From: Anaeromicrobium sediminis
GTDB lineage: Bacteria > Bacillota > Clostridia > Peptostreptococcales > Thermotaleaceae
NCBI RefSeq assembly: GCF_002270055.1
Contig: NZ_NIBG01000011.1
Coordinates: 82,907-146,906 of the forward strand
DNA length: 64,000 nt
Direction: 5' to 3'
Positions 48,010 through 55,934 of the stretch are shown here, piece after piece. Position 1 is the first letter of the stretch. Each line of letters opens with the position of its first letter. A program made the position numbers and the translations under genes. A model generated the notes under the pieces. It was not told the origin of the DNA and did no database searches. It saw nothing but the letters and a program-made list of their open reading frames with translations.

Positions 48010-48167
48010 ATATATAAGGATATTATAATATCCTTATATATAAAAAAAAGTAGGGGTTGTAGGGGAACATCCCCTGCCTCTTTAAAGGAGGGTATTCAGA
48101 TTGCGAGAGCAATCGTCGAAGGGAACCATAGGGTTCCATAACGAAGCATACGAAGTATGCCTTTTTT
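48003..48167 (+). repeat. Structured repeat element, copy B
   Basis: Second copy of the element at 12081-12249. A perfect 46-bp palindrome (48003-48048) starts with the rpmF terminator's T7 and ends in A7. Its stem sequence differs from copy A, yet pairing is preserved. Then come GGGGA-ACA-TCCCC, the identical 36-base block (48071-48106), GATTGC-GAGA-GCAATC, the identical GGGAACC ATA GGGTTCC hairpin and GCATAC-GAA-GTATGC with a T run. The two copies differ mostly in loops and in paired positions, which suggests selection on RNA or single-strand structure. This fills most of the 393-bp gap between rpmF and fapR. Confidence 0.75.
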
Positions 48168-48177
48168 ATTAAAAATG

Positions 48178-48224
48178 AATTTTAGCTTATTTTTTAAATG
48201 AAATTTAAAGAATGGGCTAAAATT
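48178..48224. repeat. Inverted repeat upstream of the fapR promoter
   Basis: AATTTTAGC (48178-48186) and GCTAAAATT (48216-48224), 29 bases apart, 70 bp before the fapR -35. Role unknown. Confidence 0.35.
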
Positions 48225-48289
48225 TATTTTATATATGGTTATATTAATAATAGATTATAGAATTATTCTAAAAGCCGTAATAATAGAAG

Positions 48290-48318
48290 TTGATTTATTA
48301 ATAAAAGTATTGTATAGT
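48290..48318 (+). promoter_or_regulatory. Promoter of the fapR-plsX-fab operon
   Basis: TTGATT at 48290-48295, 17-base spacer, TATAGT at 48313-48318. The expected start site falls at about 48325, inside the FapR box. Confidence 0.65.
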
Positions 48319-48323
48319 AGTTG

Positions 48324-48340
48324 TTAGTAGTAGGTACTAA
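48324..48340. promoter_or_regulatory. FapR operator
   Basis: TTAGTAGTAGGTACTAA is an inverted repeat (TTAGTA-N5-TACTAA) matching the 17-bp FapR box. A further half-site GGTACTAA lies at 48346-48353. Its position over the start site implies repression relieved by malonyl-CoA. Confidence 0.8.
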
Positions 48341-48368
48341 TTCGAGGTACTAAAGAGGTGAAATGAAA

Positions 48369-48929
48369 ATGGCAGGAAGAAAGCCAAAGTCATTAAGACA
48401 AAAGGAATTGTTAGAGATGATAAAAAAACAACCTTTTGTTACGGATGAAGAATTGAGTGAATATTTTAAAGTTAGCATACAAACTATACGTTTAGATAGA
48501 TTAGAATTGAGAATACCCGAATTAAGAGAACGAATAAAGAATGTAGCCCAAAAGAATCATTCTAAAGTTAAAAGTTTAGGAGAAGAAGAAATAATTGGAG
48601 AACTAATAGAAATAAAGCCAAATGAAAGAGGTATATCCATATTAGAAACAAATAAAGAATTAGCATTTGAAAAAACTAAGGTGGTAAGAGGTCATCATAT
48701 TTTTTCCATGGCAGAGTCTTTAGCCATGGCCATAATAGATGCAAAGGTAGCTCTTACTGGAGTAGCTAATATGAAATACATAGTTCCCGTCATATCAGGA
48801 CAAAAGTTAATAGCACGAGGGGAAGTAGTAAAGGTACGAGGAAATAAGTATTTTGTCCATGTAAAGATAAATGTAAAAGACAAGCAAGTGTTTAGAGGGA
48901 AATTTATATTAGTTTCCATAGAAGAGTAA
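48369..48929 (+). CDS. fapR: Transcription factor FapR
   Basis: FapR (186 aa) represses fatty acid and phospholipid genes and is released by malonyl-CoA. The N-terminal DeoR-like helix-turn-helix (KQPFVTDEELSEYFKVSIQTIRLDRLELRIPELRERI) is followed by a linker helix and a hot-dog fold effector domain (about 70-186, with VRGHHIFSMAESLAMAIID). Two starts are possible, ATG 48363 and ATG 48369; the second has better spacing from AGAGGTG. It is autoregulated through the box at 48324-48340 and heads the fab operon. Confidence 0.95.
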   Translation: MAGRKPKSLRQKELLEMIKKQPFVTDEELSEYFKVSIQTIRLDRLELRIPELRERIKNVAQKNHSKVKSLGEEEIIGELIEIKPNERGISILETNKELAFEKTKVVRGHHIFSMAESLAMAIIDAKVALTGVANMKYIVPVISGQKLIARGEVVKVRGNKYFVHVKINVKDKQVFRGKFILVSIEE

Positions 48930-48942
48930 AAGAGGTGAAAAT

Positions 48943-49953
48943 ATGCGTATAGCTGTAGATGGAATGGGTGGAGATAATGCGCCCCATGATATTGTAAAGG
49001 GCTGTGTGGAAGCATTAGAAGATAGTGAGTTAGAAATATACTTAATTGGTAAATCTGAAATATTGAAAAAAGAATTGAAAAAATATACTTTTGATGAAAA
49101 TAAAATAAATGTAGTAAATGCAGATGAAGTTATAGAGAATACTGATAAACCTGTTAGGGCAATTAAAAGAAAAAAGAATGCCTCCATGGTAGTAGGATTT
49201 GATATGTTAAAAGATGACCAGGTAGATGCATTTATTTCTGCAGGAAATACAGGAGCTATATTGGCAGGAAGTTTATTGAAAGTAGGTAGAATAGAAGGTA
49301 TAGATAGACCTGCAATTACTACTGTATATCCTACTAAAAAGGATGTATCTTTATTAGTGGATGCAGGGGCTAATTCAGAGTGTAAGCCTAGAAATTTATT
49401 AGAATTTAGTATTATGGCATCTGTGTATTCTAAATATGTACTAGATAAAGAGAATCCATCAGTTGGACTAGTAAATATTGGTGAAGAATCATCTAAAGGA
49501 ACCAGTATGATTAAGGAAACCTATGAAGTTCTTAAGAATAGCCATATAAACTTTTATGGTAATGTGGAAGGACGAGAATTGCCAGAAGGAGTAGTAGATA
49601 TAATTGTATGTGATGGTTTTGTTGGTAATGTCATATTAAAGCTAACAGAAGGTGTGGCTAAAACCATAACGGATATTCTAAAAAAGGAACTTAGCGGTAG
49701 TTTATTATCTAAACTGGGAACACTATTTATGCTACCTGCATTAAAGTCCTTTAAGAAGAAATTAGATTATACAGAATATGGAGGAGCTCCATTTTTAGGA
49801 GTGAAAAAACCTGTTATTAAGGCACATGGAAGTTCTAATGCGAAGGCTATAAAGAATGCAGTTAAAAAGGCTAAAGTTTTTGCACAAAGTGGTGTAATAG
49901 ATACAATAGGAAAAGAAATCGAAAGAATAGGAGTTGAAAGAGATGGAAAATAA
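48943..49953 (+). CDS. plsX: Phosphate acyltransferase PlsX
   Basis: Makes acyl-phosphate from acyl-ACP for glycerolipid synthesis; peripheral membrane enzyme, 336 aa. Signatures: MRIAVDGMGGDNAPHDIVKG, AFISAGNTGAILAGSL, DAGANSECKP, GLVNIGEESSKGT, and DGFVGNVILKLTEG. The start is ATG with AGAGGTG upstream. Its end overlaps fabH. The acyl-phosphate user PlsY is not in the window. Confidence 0.97.
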   Translation: MRIAVDGMGGDNAPHDIVKGCVEALEDSELEIYLIGKSEILKKELKKYTFDENKINVVNADEVIENTDKPVRAIKRKKNASMVVGFDMLKDDQVDAFISAGNTGAILAGSLLKVGRIEGIDRPAITTVYPTKKDVSLLVDAGANSECKPRNLLEFSIMASVYSKYVLDKENPSVGLVNIGEESSKGTSMIKETYEVLKNSHINFYGNVEGRELPEGVVDIIVCDGFVGNVILKLTEGVAKTITDILKKELSGSLLSKLGTLFMLPALKSFKKKLDYTEYGGAPFLGVKKPVIKAHGSSNAKAIKNAVKKAKVFAQSGVIDTIGKEIERIGVERDGK

Positions 49954-50941
49954 ATTAATATCAGCAGGTATATTAGGATTAGGAAGTTATGTACCAGAAA
50001 AGATAGTTACAAATGACGATATAGCAAAAATGGTAGACACTTCTCATGACTGGATAGTTTCAAGAACGGGAATAGAAGAACGTAGAGTAGTAAGTGAAGG
50101 GCAAAGTACATCAGATATATCTGCTATAGCAGCTAAGAGGGCATTAGAGGATGCAAACTTAAGTCCAGAGGACATTGATCTAATAATAGTAGCCACATTA
50201 ACACCAGATATGTTAATACCGTCTACGGCGTGTATAGTTCAAAGCAAAATAGGAGCAAAGAATGCTGCTGCTTTTGATTTAGAAGCAGCTTGCTCAGGGT
50301 TTGTATATGGACTTACAGTGGCTAGACAATTTGTTGCTACAGGCATGTATAAAAATATATTAGTAATTGGAGCGGAAGTTTTATCAAAATTTTTAGATTG
50401 GGAAGATAGAAATACTTGTATACTATTTGGAGATGGAGCTGGAGCTGCTGTTGTAGGTCCTGTGGAAGATGGAAAGGGAATTCTTTCTATGACTATGGGA
50501 GCCGATGGAACGGGTGGAGAATCCTTGTTAATTCCAGCTGGTGGTGCAACTATGCCTGCTAGTGAACAAACAATTGCTGATAGACTTCATTACATTCGCA
50601 TGGATGGAAGTGAAGTATTTAAATTTGCCGTTAGAACTATGGGTAGGGCTTCCATTGAAGTTATAGAAAAGGCTGGGCATAAAGTAGAAGATATAGATTT
50701 CTTAGTTCCACATCAAGCTAACATTAGAATTGTTAACTCTGCTGCTAAGAAATTAAAACTAAGTAATGACAAGTTTTATGTTAATTTAAATAAATATGGA
50801 AATATGTCAGGTGCATCAATACCAGTTGCACTAGATGAAGCTGTTAAACTTGGAAAGATAAAGAAAGATGATTTAGTAGTACTTGTAGGATTTGGAGCAG
50901 GACTAACGTGGGGTTCATGCTTAATTAAATGGAATAAGTAA
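49943..50941 (+). CDS. fabH: 3-oxoacyl-ACP synthase III (KAS III)
   Basis: Condenses acetyl-CoA with malonyl-ACP to start fatty acid synthesis; 332 aa. The catalytic triad is visible: Cys in DLEAACSGFVYG, His in VPHQANIRI, Asn in NKYGNMSGASIP. Start motif GILGLGSYVPEKIVTNDD. ATG 49943 is nine bases from AGGAG inside plsX; the in-frame TTG at 49934 is too close. The overlap with plsX is 11 bp, indicating translational coupling. Confidence 0.97.
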   Translation: MENKLISAGILGLGSYVPEKIVTNDDIAKMVDTSHDWIVSRTGIEERRVVSEGQSTSDISAIAAKRALEDANLSPEDIDLIIVATLTPDMLIPSTACIVQSKIGAKNAAAFDLEAACSGFVYGLTVARQFVATGMYKNILVIGAEVLSKFLDWEDRNTCILFGDGAGAAVVGPVEDGKGILSMTMGADGTGGESLLIPAGGATMPASEQTIADRLHYIRMDGSEVFKFAVRTMGRASIEVIEKAGHKVEDIDFLVPHQANIRIVNSAAKKLKLSNDKFYVNLNKYGNMSGASIPVALDEAVKLGKIKKDDLVVLVGFGAGLTWGSCLIKWNK

Positions 50942-50954
50942 GGGGGATTTAAAT

Positions 50955-51899
50955 ATGGGTAAAATAGCATTTGTATTCCCAGGACAAGGAGCACAATACG
51001 TGGGAATGGGAAAAGAAATATGTGAAAACTATGAAATGGCAAGTGAAATCTTCGAGCAGGCTAGTGAGGCCGTTGGATATGACATGAAGAAACTTTGCTT
51101 TGAAGGGCCAGAGGAAGAGTTAAAAAAGACAGAAAATACTCAGCCAGCCATATTAACTACTTGCATTGCCATGAGTAAAATTTTGGAGAATGAAGGAATT
51201 AAGCCAGATGTAAGTGCGGGACTTAGCTTAGGCGAGTATGCATCTTTAGTTATAGCTAACATGATGGACTTTAAAGATTCAGTGGCTTTAGTTAAGAAGA
51301 GAGGTAAATATATGCAAGAAGCAGTTCCACTAGGAGTAGGAACTATGGCAGCCATATTGGGTATGGACAAGGAAGTACTTGAAGAAGTACTAGATTTATC
51401 TAAAGAATTTGGTGTAGTAGAGGCAGCCAATTTTAATTCGCCAGGTCAAATTGTAATATCAGGTGAAGTAAAAGCTGTAGAAAAGGCTTGTGAAATTGCC
51501 AAGGAAAAGGGAGCTAAGAAGGCAGTGATATTACCTGTAAGTGCACCATTTCACTGTTCTATGTTAATTCCTGCAGGAGAAAAACTAAGTGGTGAATTAG
51601 ACAATGTAGAATTAAGAGAAGGAAATATGCCAGTTCTTAGTAATGCCCAGAATAAATATTATACATTGGATGACACTAAAGACTTCCTGGTACAACAAGT
51701 AAGCAAGTCTGTTTTATGGGTTGACAATGTGGAAAAAATGATTAATGATGGAGTAGACACTTTTGTAGAGATAGGTCCAGGAAAATCTTTAAGTGGATTT
51801 ATAAAGAAAATAGCTAAGAAGCTTGGGACAAAAGTGAATACATACAATGTTTCCGATATGAAGACATTAAATGATACAATTGATGTGTTAAAAGGGTAG
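50955..51899 (+). CDS. fabD: Malonyl CoA-ACP transacylase
   Basis: Loads malonyl groups onto acyl carrier protein; 314 aa. FPGQGAQYVGMGKE at the start, the nucleophile elbow GLSLGEYASL with the active Ser, and the catalytic His in APFHCSML. The start is ATG with AGGGGG upstream. It lies between fabH and fabG in the standard order. Confidence 0.97.
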   Translation: MGKIAFVFPGQGAQYVGMGKEICENYEMASEIFEQASEAVGYDMKKLCFEGPEEELKKTENTQPAILTTCIAMSKILENEGIKPDVSAGLSLGEYASLVIANMMDFKDSVALVKKRGKYMQEAVPLGVGTMAAILGMDKEVLEEVLDLSKEFGVVEAANFNSPGQIVISGEVKAVEKACEIAKEKGAKKAVILPVSAPFHCSMLIPAGEKLSGELDNVELREGNMPVLSNAQNKYYTLDDTKDFLVQQVSKSVLWVDNVEKMINDGVDTFVEIGPGKSLSGFIKKIAKKLGTKVNTYNVSDMKTLNDTIDVLKG

Positions 51900-51910
51900 G
51901 AGGTAAGTTT

Positions 51911-52654
51911 ATGAATTTAAATGGAAAAACGGCTCTAGTAACGGGTGGTTCTAGAGGAATAGGGAAGGCTATTGCCTTAAGACTAGCTGAATTTGGAGCT
52001 AATATAGTAGTTAATTATACAAGTAATTCTCAAAAGGCAGAAGAAACAGTAAATGAAATAAAGGAAATGGGAAGAGATGCCATTGCCCTACAAGCTAATG
52101 TAGCAGATCTTAGTCAAATAGAAGAACTTGTTAAAAAAGCAGAAGAAAAGTTTGGAAATATAGATGTATTAGTAAATAATGCAGGAATTGAAAAAGATAA
52201 ACTTTTGATTAAAATGACTGAAGAAGATTGGGATAAAGTAATGGAAGTAAACCTAAAGGGTGCTTTTAATTGTACTAAAATAATTGGTAGAAAAATGATG
52301 AGAAAAAGAAGTGGAAAAATAATAAATATAACATCAGTAGTAGGAATTACAGGAAATGTTGGTCAAGCAAATTATGCTGCTTCAAAGGCTGGATTAATTG
52401 GATTTACTAAATCTGTAGCAAAGGAATTGGCAACTAGAGGAATAACTGTTAATGCAGTGGCTCCTGGACTTATAAAGTCAGACATGACTGATGCACTACC
52501 TGAGGCTATAAAGGAGCAAATGTTAGCGAAAATTCCAGTTGGTAAAGCAGGAATGCCAGAAGAAGTGGCAGATACGGTAGCTTTCTTAGCTTCAGAAAGA
52601 GCTAACTATATTACAGGTCAAGTAATTAATGTAGATGGTGGAATGGTAATGTAA
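51911..52654 (+). CDS. fabG: 3-oxoacyl-ACP reductase
   Basis: NADPH-dependent reduction of beta-ketoacyl-ACP; short-chain dehydrogenase, 247 aa. Cofactor motif TGGSRGIGKAIA, NNAGI, catalytic Ser in NITSVVG and YAASK with Tyr/Lys. C-terminal ANYITGQVINVDGGMVM. The start is ATG with AGGAGGTAA upstream. In many Firmicutes acpP comes next; here only 27 bp lie before fabF and no acpP exists. Confidence 0.97.
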   Translation: MNLNGKTALVTGGSRGIGKAIALRLAEFGANIVVNYTSNSQKAEETVNEIKEMGRDAIALQANVADLSQIEELVKKAEEKFGNIDVLVNNAGIEKDKLLIKMTEEDWDKVMEVNLKGAFNCTKIIGRKMMRKRSGKIINITSVVGITGNVGQANYAASKAGLIGFTKSVAKELATRGITVNAVAPGLIKSDMTDALPEAIKEQMLAKIPVGKAGMPEEVADTVAFLASERANYITGQVINVDGGMVM

Positions 52655-52681
52655 TTAAAAGACATATGGGAGGTTATTAAT

Positions 52682-53917
52682 ATGCGTAGAGTTGTAGTTA
52701 CTGGAATAGGTGCAGTTACACCAGTAGGAATTGGAAAAGAAGAATTTTGGAAAAACATTAAAGAAGGTAAGAGTGGAATTGGAATGATTACTAATTTCGA
52801 TACTGAAAATCATACAGTGAAAATTGCTGGAGAAGTTAAAGATTTTGATCCACTTAGATTTTTTGAGAAGAAAGAAGCAAAGAGAATGGATACATTTACT
52901 CAATTTGGAATTGCTGCTTCAAAACTTGCAGTAGAAGATGCTAAATTAGATTTAGATAAAGTGGAAAAGGAAAGATTTGGAGTAATAATAGGTTCTGGTA
53001 TAGGTGGAATTCAAACTTTTGAGAAGGAGTTTGAAAAAATGTCTAACAAGGGTCCAGGCCGAGTAAGTCCATTTTTTATACCAATGATGATAACTAATAT
53101 AGCTTCTGGACATATATCTATGGCTTTAGGGGCAAAAGGACCGAATACAACAGTTGTAACAGCGTGTGCTTCATCTACAAACGCTGTTGGGGATGCTTTT
53201 AAAGCAATCCAAAGAAATGATGCAGACATTATGATTACAGGAGGTACTGAGGCTTCAATAACACCTCTTAGTATAGCTGGGTTTGCTAATATGAAAGCTT
53301 TGTGTACTAGAAATGATGAGCCAGAAAAGGCTAGCAGACCATTTGATAAAGACAGAAGTGGATTTGTAATGGGTGAAGGATCAGGAATGCTTGTAATAGA
53401 AGAATTAGAACACGCCCTTAATAGAGGTGCTCATATATATGCTGAGATAGTAGGATATGGAATGAGTGCGGATGCATACCACATTACAGCTCCAGCTCCA
53501 GGCGGAGAAGGTGCTGCAAGATCAATGATGAATGCATTAAAGGATGGAAATGTGGATCCTAATGAATTAAACTATATTAATGCCCATGGAACTTCAACTC
53601 CAATGAATGATAAGAATGAGACTGCGGCTATAAAAACTGTGTTTAAGGATCATGCTAAGGACATTGCAATTAGTTCTTCAAAATCTATGACAGGTCATTT
53701 ATTAGGAGCAGCTGGGGGAGTAGAAGCAATTGTATGTGCTCTTGCTATTGATGAAAATTTTGTACCACCAACTATTAACTATACAACTCCAGATGAAGAA
53801 TGTGATTTAGATTATGTTCCTAATGTGGGAAGAGAGATGGAAGTAAATTATGCATTATCTAACTCACTAGGTTTTGGTGGACATAATGCAACCATATTAC
53901 TAAAAAAATATAAATAA
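52682..53917 (+). CDS. fabF: 3-oxoacyl-ACP synthase II (KAS II)
   Basis: Elongating condensing enzyme, 411 aa. The C-H-H active site is complete: [27 protein letters not shown] and [28 protein letters not shown] starts the protein; [11 protein letters not shown] ends it. The start is ATG with GGGAGG upstream. It is the last gene of the fab cluster, closed by a hairpin. Neither fabK/fabI nor fabZ nor acc genes follow. Confidence 0.97.
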   Translation: MRRVVVTGIGAVTPVGIGKEEFWKNIKEGKSGIGMITNFDTENHTVKIAGEVKDFDPLRFFEKKEAKRMDTFTQFGIAASKLAVEDAKLDLDKVEKERFGVIIGSGIGGIQTFEKEFEKMSNKGPGRVSPFFIPMMITNIASGHISMALGAKGPNTTVVTACASSTNAVGDAFKAIQRNDADIMITGGTEASITPLSIAGFANMKALCTRNDEPEKASRPFDKDRSGFVMGEGSGMLVIEELEHALNRGAHIYAEIVGYGMSADAYHITAPAPGGEGAARSMMNALKDGNVDPNELNYINAHGTSTPMNDKNETAAIKTVFKDHAKDIAISSSKSMTGHLLGAAGGVEAIVCALAIDENFVPPTINYTTPDEECDLDYVPNVGREMEVNYALSNSLGFGGHNATILLKKYK

Positions 53918-53940
53918 GCAATTAGCTTGATAAAAAATCT

Positions 53941-53962
53941 TCGGGAGTTGCTAAACTCCCGA
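53941..53962 (+). terminator. Hairpin after fabF
   Basis: TCGGGAGTT / AACTCCCGA with loop GCTA, followed by AT-rich but not strictly poly-T sequence. Confidence 0.65.
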
Positions 53963-54064
53963 TTAATATTTAAAATTTAAAAGTAATTTTAATATAAGAA
54001 CTTTTAAAATATGTTAAAAAAGTGTAAAATATATTAAAGAAAAAACAACATAAGGAGGGCATTG

Positions 54065-54775
54065 ATGGGTAATATTGATGCTAATAGGCAGAATTTATTG
54101 AATGAAATATCTAAAAAAGTATCTTATGAATTCAATAATATAGGTCTATTAAATGAAGCTTTAACTCATAGTTCATATGCTAATGAGAATAAAAAAAGAA
54201 ATATACAACATAATGAAAGATTAGAATTTTTAGGAGATTCCGTATTAGGAATTGTTATTAGTGATTATTTGTACAAAAACTTATCTGCATCTCAAGAGGG
54301 AGAATTGACTAAAATTAGGGCAAGTATTGTATGCGAGCCATCTTTAGCTAATTCATCCATAGAATTAGCCATGGGTAAATATTTAATGCTAGGAAAAGGT
54401 GAAGAGGTAACAGGTGGGAGAGAAAGGATCTCCATTTTAGCAGATACCTTTGAAGCTGTTATAGGTGCCATATATTTAGATGGTGGATTGGAAAACGCTA
54501 AGAAGTTTATACTATCTAATCTAAAGAACACTATTAAGGATGCAATAGAAGGAAGAATATTCCAAGATTATAAGACTCACTTACAAGAAATTATTCAAAG
54601 TAAGGGTAATGATAAAATTGAATACGAAGTAATAGATGAAAAGGGACCAGACCATAATAAGATTTTTTATGTACAAGTTAAAATAGGTGGAGAAGTAATA
54701 GGTAAAGGATCAGGAAAGAGTAAAAAAGAGGCAGAACAAAAGGCAGCAAAAGAGGCATTAAAAAAGGTGGTATAA
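54065..54775 (+). CDS. rnc: Ribonuclease III
   Basis: Double-strand-specific endoribonuclease for rRNA processing and mRNA decay; 236 aa. The catalytic signature HNERLEFLGDSVLGIVIS is present, with the second acidic cluster ADTFEAVIGAIYLDGG. The C-terminal dsRNA-binding domain runs from about 160 to 232 (KTHLQEIIQSKG...KGSGKSKKEAEQKAAKEAL). ATG 54065 is 6 bases after AAGGAGG; a TTG just before it is too close. It is one base upstream of the radical SAM gene. Long perfect palindromes in this genome are potential substrates. Confidence 0.97.
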   Translation: MGNIDANRQNLLNEISKKVSYEFNNIGLLNEALTHSSYANENKKRNIQHNERLEFLGDSVLGIVISDYLYKNLSASQEGELTKIRASIVCEPSLANSSIELAMGKYLMLGKGEEVTGGRERISILADTFEAVIGAIYLDGGLENAKKFILSNLKNTIKDAIEGRIFQDYKTHLQEIIQSKGNDKIEYEVIDEKGPDHNKIFYVQVKIGGEVIGKGSGKSKKEAEQKAAKEALKKVV

Positions 54776-54776
54776 A

Positions 54777-55853
54777 ATGGCAAAGACTAATTACATAATT
54801 CCTGTATTTGTTCCACATAAGGGGTGCCCTTTTGATTGTGTTTTTTGCAATCAAAAAAGAATTACAGGAAATGTTGAGGATATATCCATAGATAAAGTAA
54901 GAAATCAAATAAGTGACTATATAAGCACCATTCCTGATTATGAGAATAAAAATATTGAAATCGCTTTCTTTGGAGGAAGTTTTACAGGGATAGAAAGGGA
55001 TCTACAAGAAAGCTTACTTAAAGTGGCATATGAGTGGAAATCTAAGGGAATAGTTAATCATATTAGATTATCAACACGTCCTGATTATATTAATGAAGAC
55101 ATTATGGAGTTTTTAGTTGGGTATGGTGTATCCATAATCGAGTTAGGAGTTCAATCTATGGATGAAAAAATTCTTAACCTAAGTGGAAGGGGACATACAC
55201 CAGAACATGTGAAAATAGCAGTTAATATTATGAAAAATTATCCTGTTAAAGTGGGATTACAGATGATGGTAGGTCTTCCTGGAGATACGGAAGATTCAGT
55301 TAATTATACTGCCGATGAAATAATAAGGTTAAAACCTGACTTTGTTAGGATATATCCAACATTGGTTGTAAAGGATACTGAGTTAGAGGAACTATATATT
55401 AATTCTAAATACATTCCTTTTAATTTAGATAGTACCATAAGCATTTGTAAAGATTTATTGGTTAAATTTATAAAAAACCGTATAGAAGTCATTAGGATAG
55501 GATTACAGCCTACAGAAAATATAGCTAAAGGGAAAGACATAATTGCAGGACCCTTTCATCCATCCATAAGACAGCTGGTTGAGGATAATTTATTTAAAGA
55601 CTTTTTAAATTATATATTTTCTCATTCTAAATTAGAAAATGAAAAAGAAGTGATTTTAGAGACAAGTGATAAAAATGTATCTAGCGTGGCAGGTCATAAT
55701 AAATCTAATATTAAGTTTTTAAAAGATAAATATAATATTGGAAAAATAAAGATAATAAGGAATAATTCACTTATAGATAGGAATGTGAAATTATTTACTA
55801 ATAATAATATGATAGTTTATAATATAATACAGTACATAAATGATGCAATTTAA
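54777..55853 (+). CDS. Elp3-like radical SAM protein
   Basis: Radical SAM protein of 358 aa, related to the Elp3/HemN-type SAM core but without the acetyltransferase domain of true Elp3. The cluster motif is C17-x3-C21-x2-C24 in HKGCPFDCVFCNQ. Also seen: IAFFGGSFTGI, STRPDYIN, IELGVQSMDEKIL, GLPGDTEDS, RIYPTLVVKDTELE. The substrate is unknown; a tRNA or ribosomal target is a guess from its family and its conserved location between rnc and smc. The start is ATG with AAAAAGGTGG upstream within rnc. A long imperfect hairpin overlaps its end. Confidence 0.88.
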   Translation: MAKTNYIIPVFVPHKGCPFDCVFCNQKRITGNVEDISIDKVRNQISDYISTIPDYENKNIEIAFFGGSFTGIERDLQESLLKVAYEWKSKGIVNHIRLSTRPDYINEDIMEFLVGYGVSIIELGVQSMDEKILNLSGRGHTPEHVKIAVNIMKNYPVKVGLQMMVGLPGDTEDSVNYTADEIIRLKPDFVRIYPTLVVKDTELEELYINSKYIPFNLDSTISICKDLLVKFIKNRIEVIRIGLQPTENIAKGKDIIAGPFHPSIRQLVEDNLFKDFLNYIFSHSKLENEKEVILETSDKNVSSVAGHNKSNIKFLKDKYNIGKIKIIRNNSLIDRNVKLFTNNNMIVYNIIQYINDAI

Positions 55854-55895
55854 AATCTATCTAAATTATTTAAAGATAAATTTTAAATTGCATTA
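55841..55895 (+). terminator. Imperfect hairpin between the radical SAM gene and smc
   Basis: TGCAATTTAAAAT (55844-55856) pairs with 55880-55892, followed after a mismatch by TATC/GATA; AT-rich loop. No clean T run, so termination may be partial. Confidence 0.5.
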
Positions 55896-55934
55896 TAATT
55901 TGTAACTTTTGCATATTGAAGAGGTGTTTTGAAA

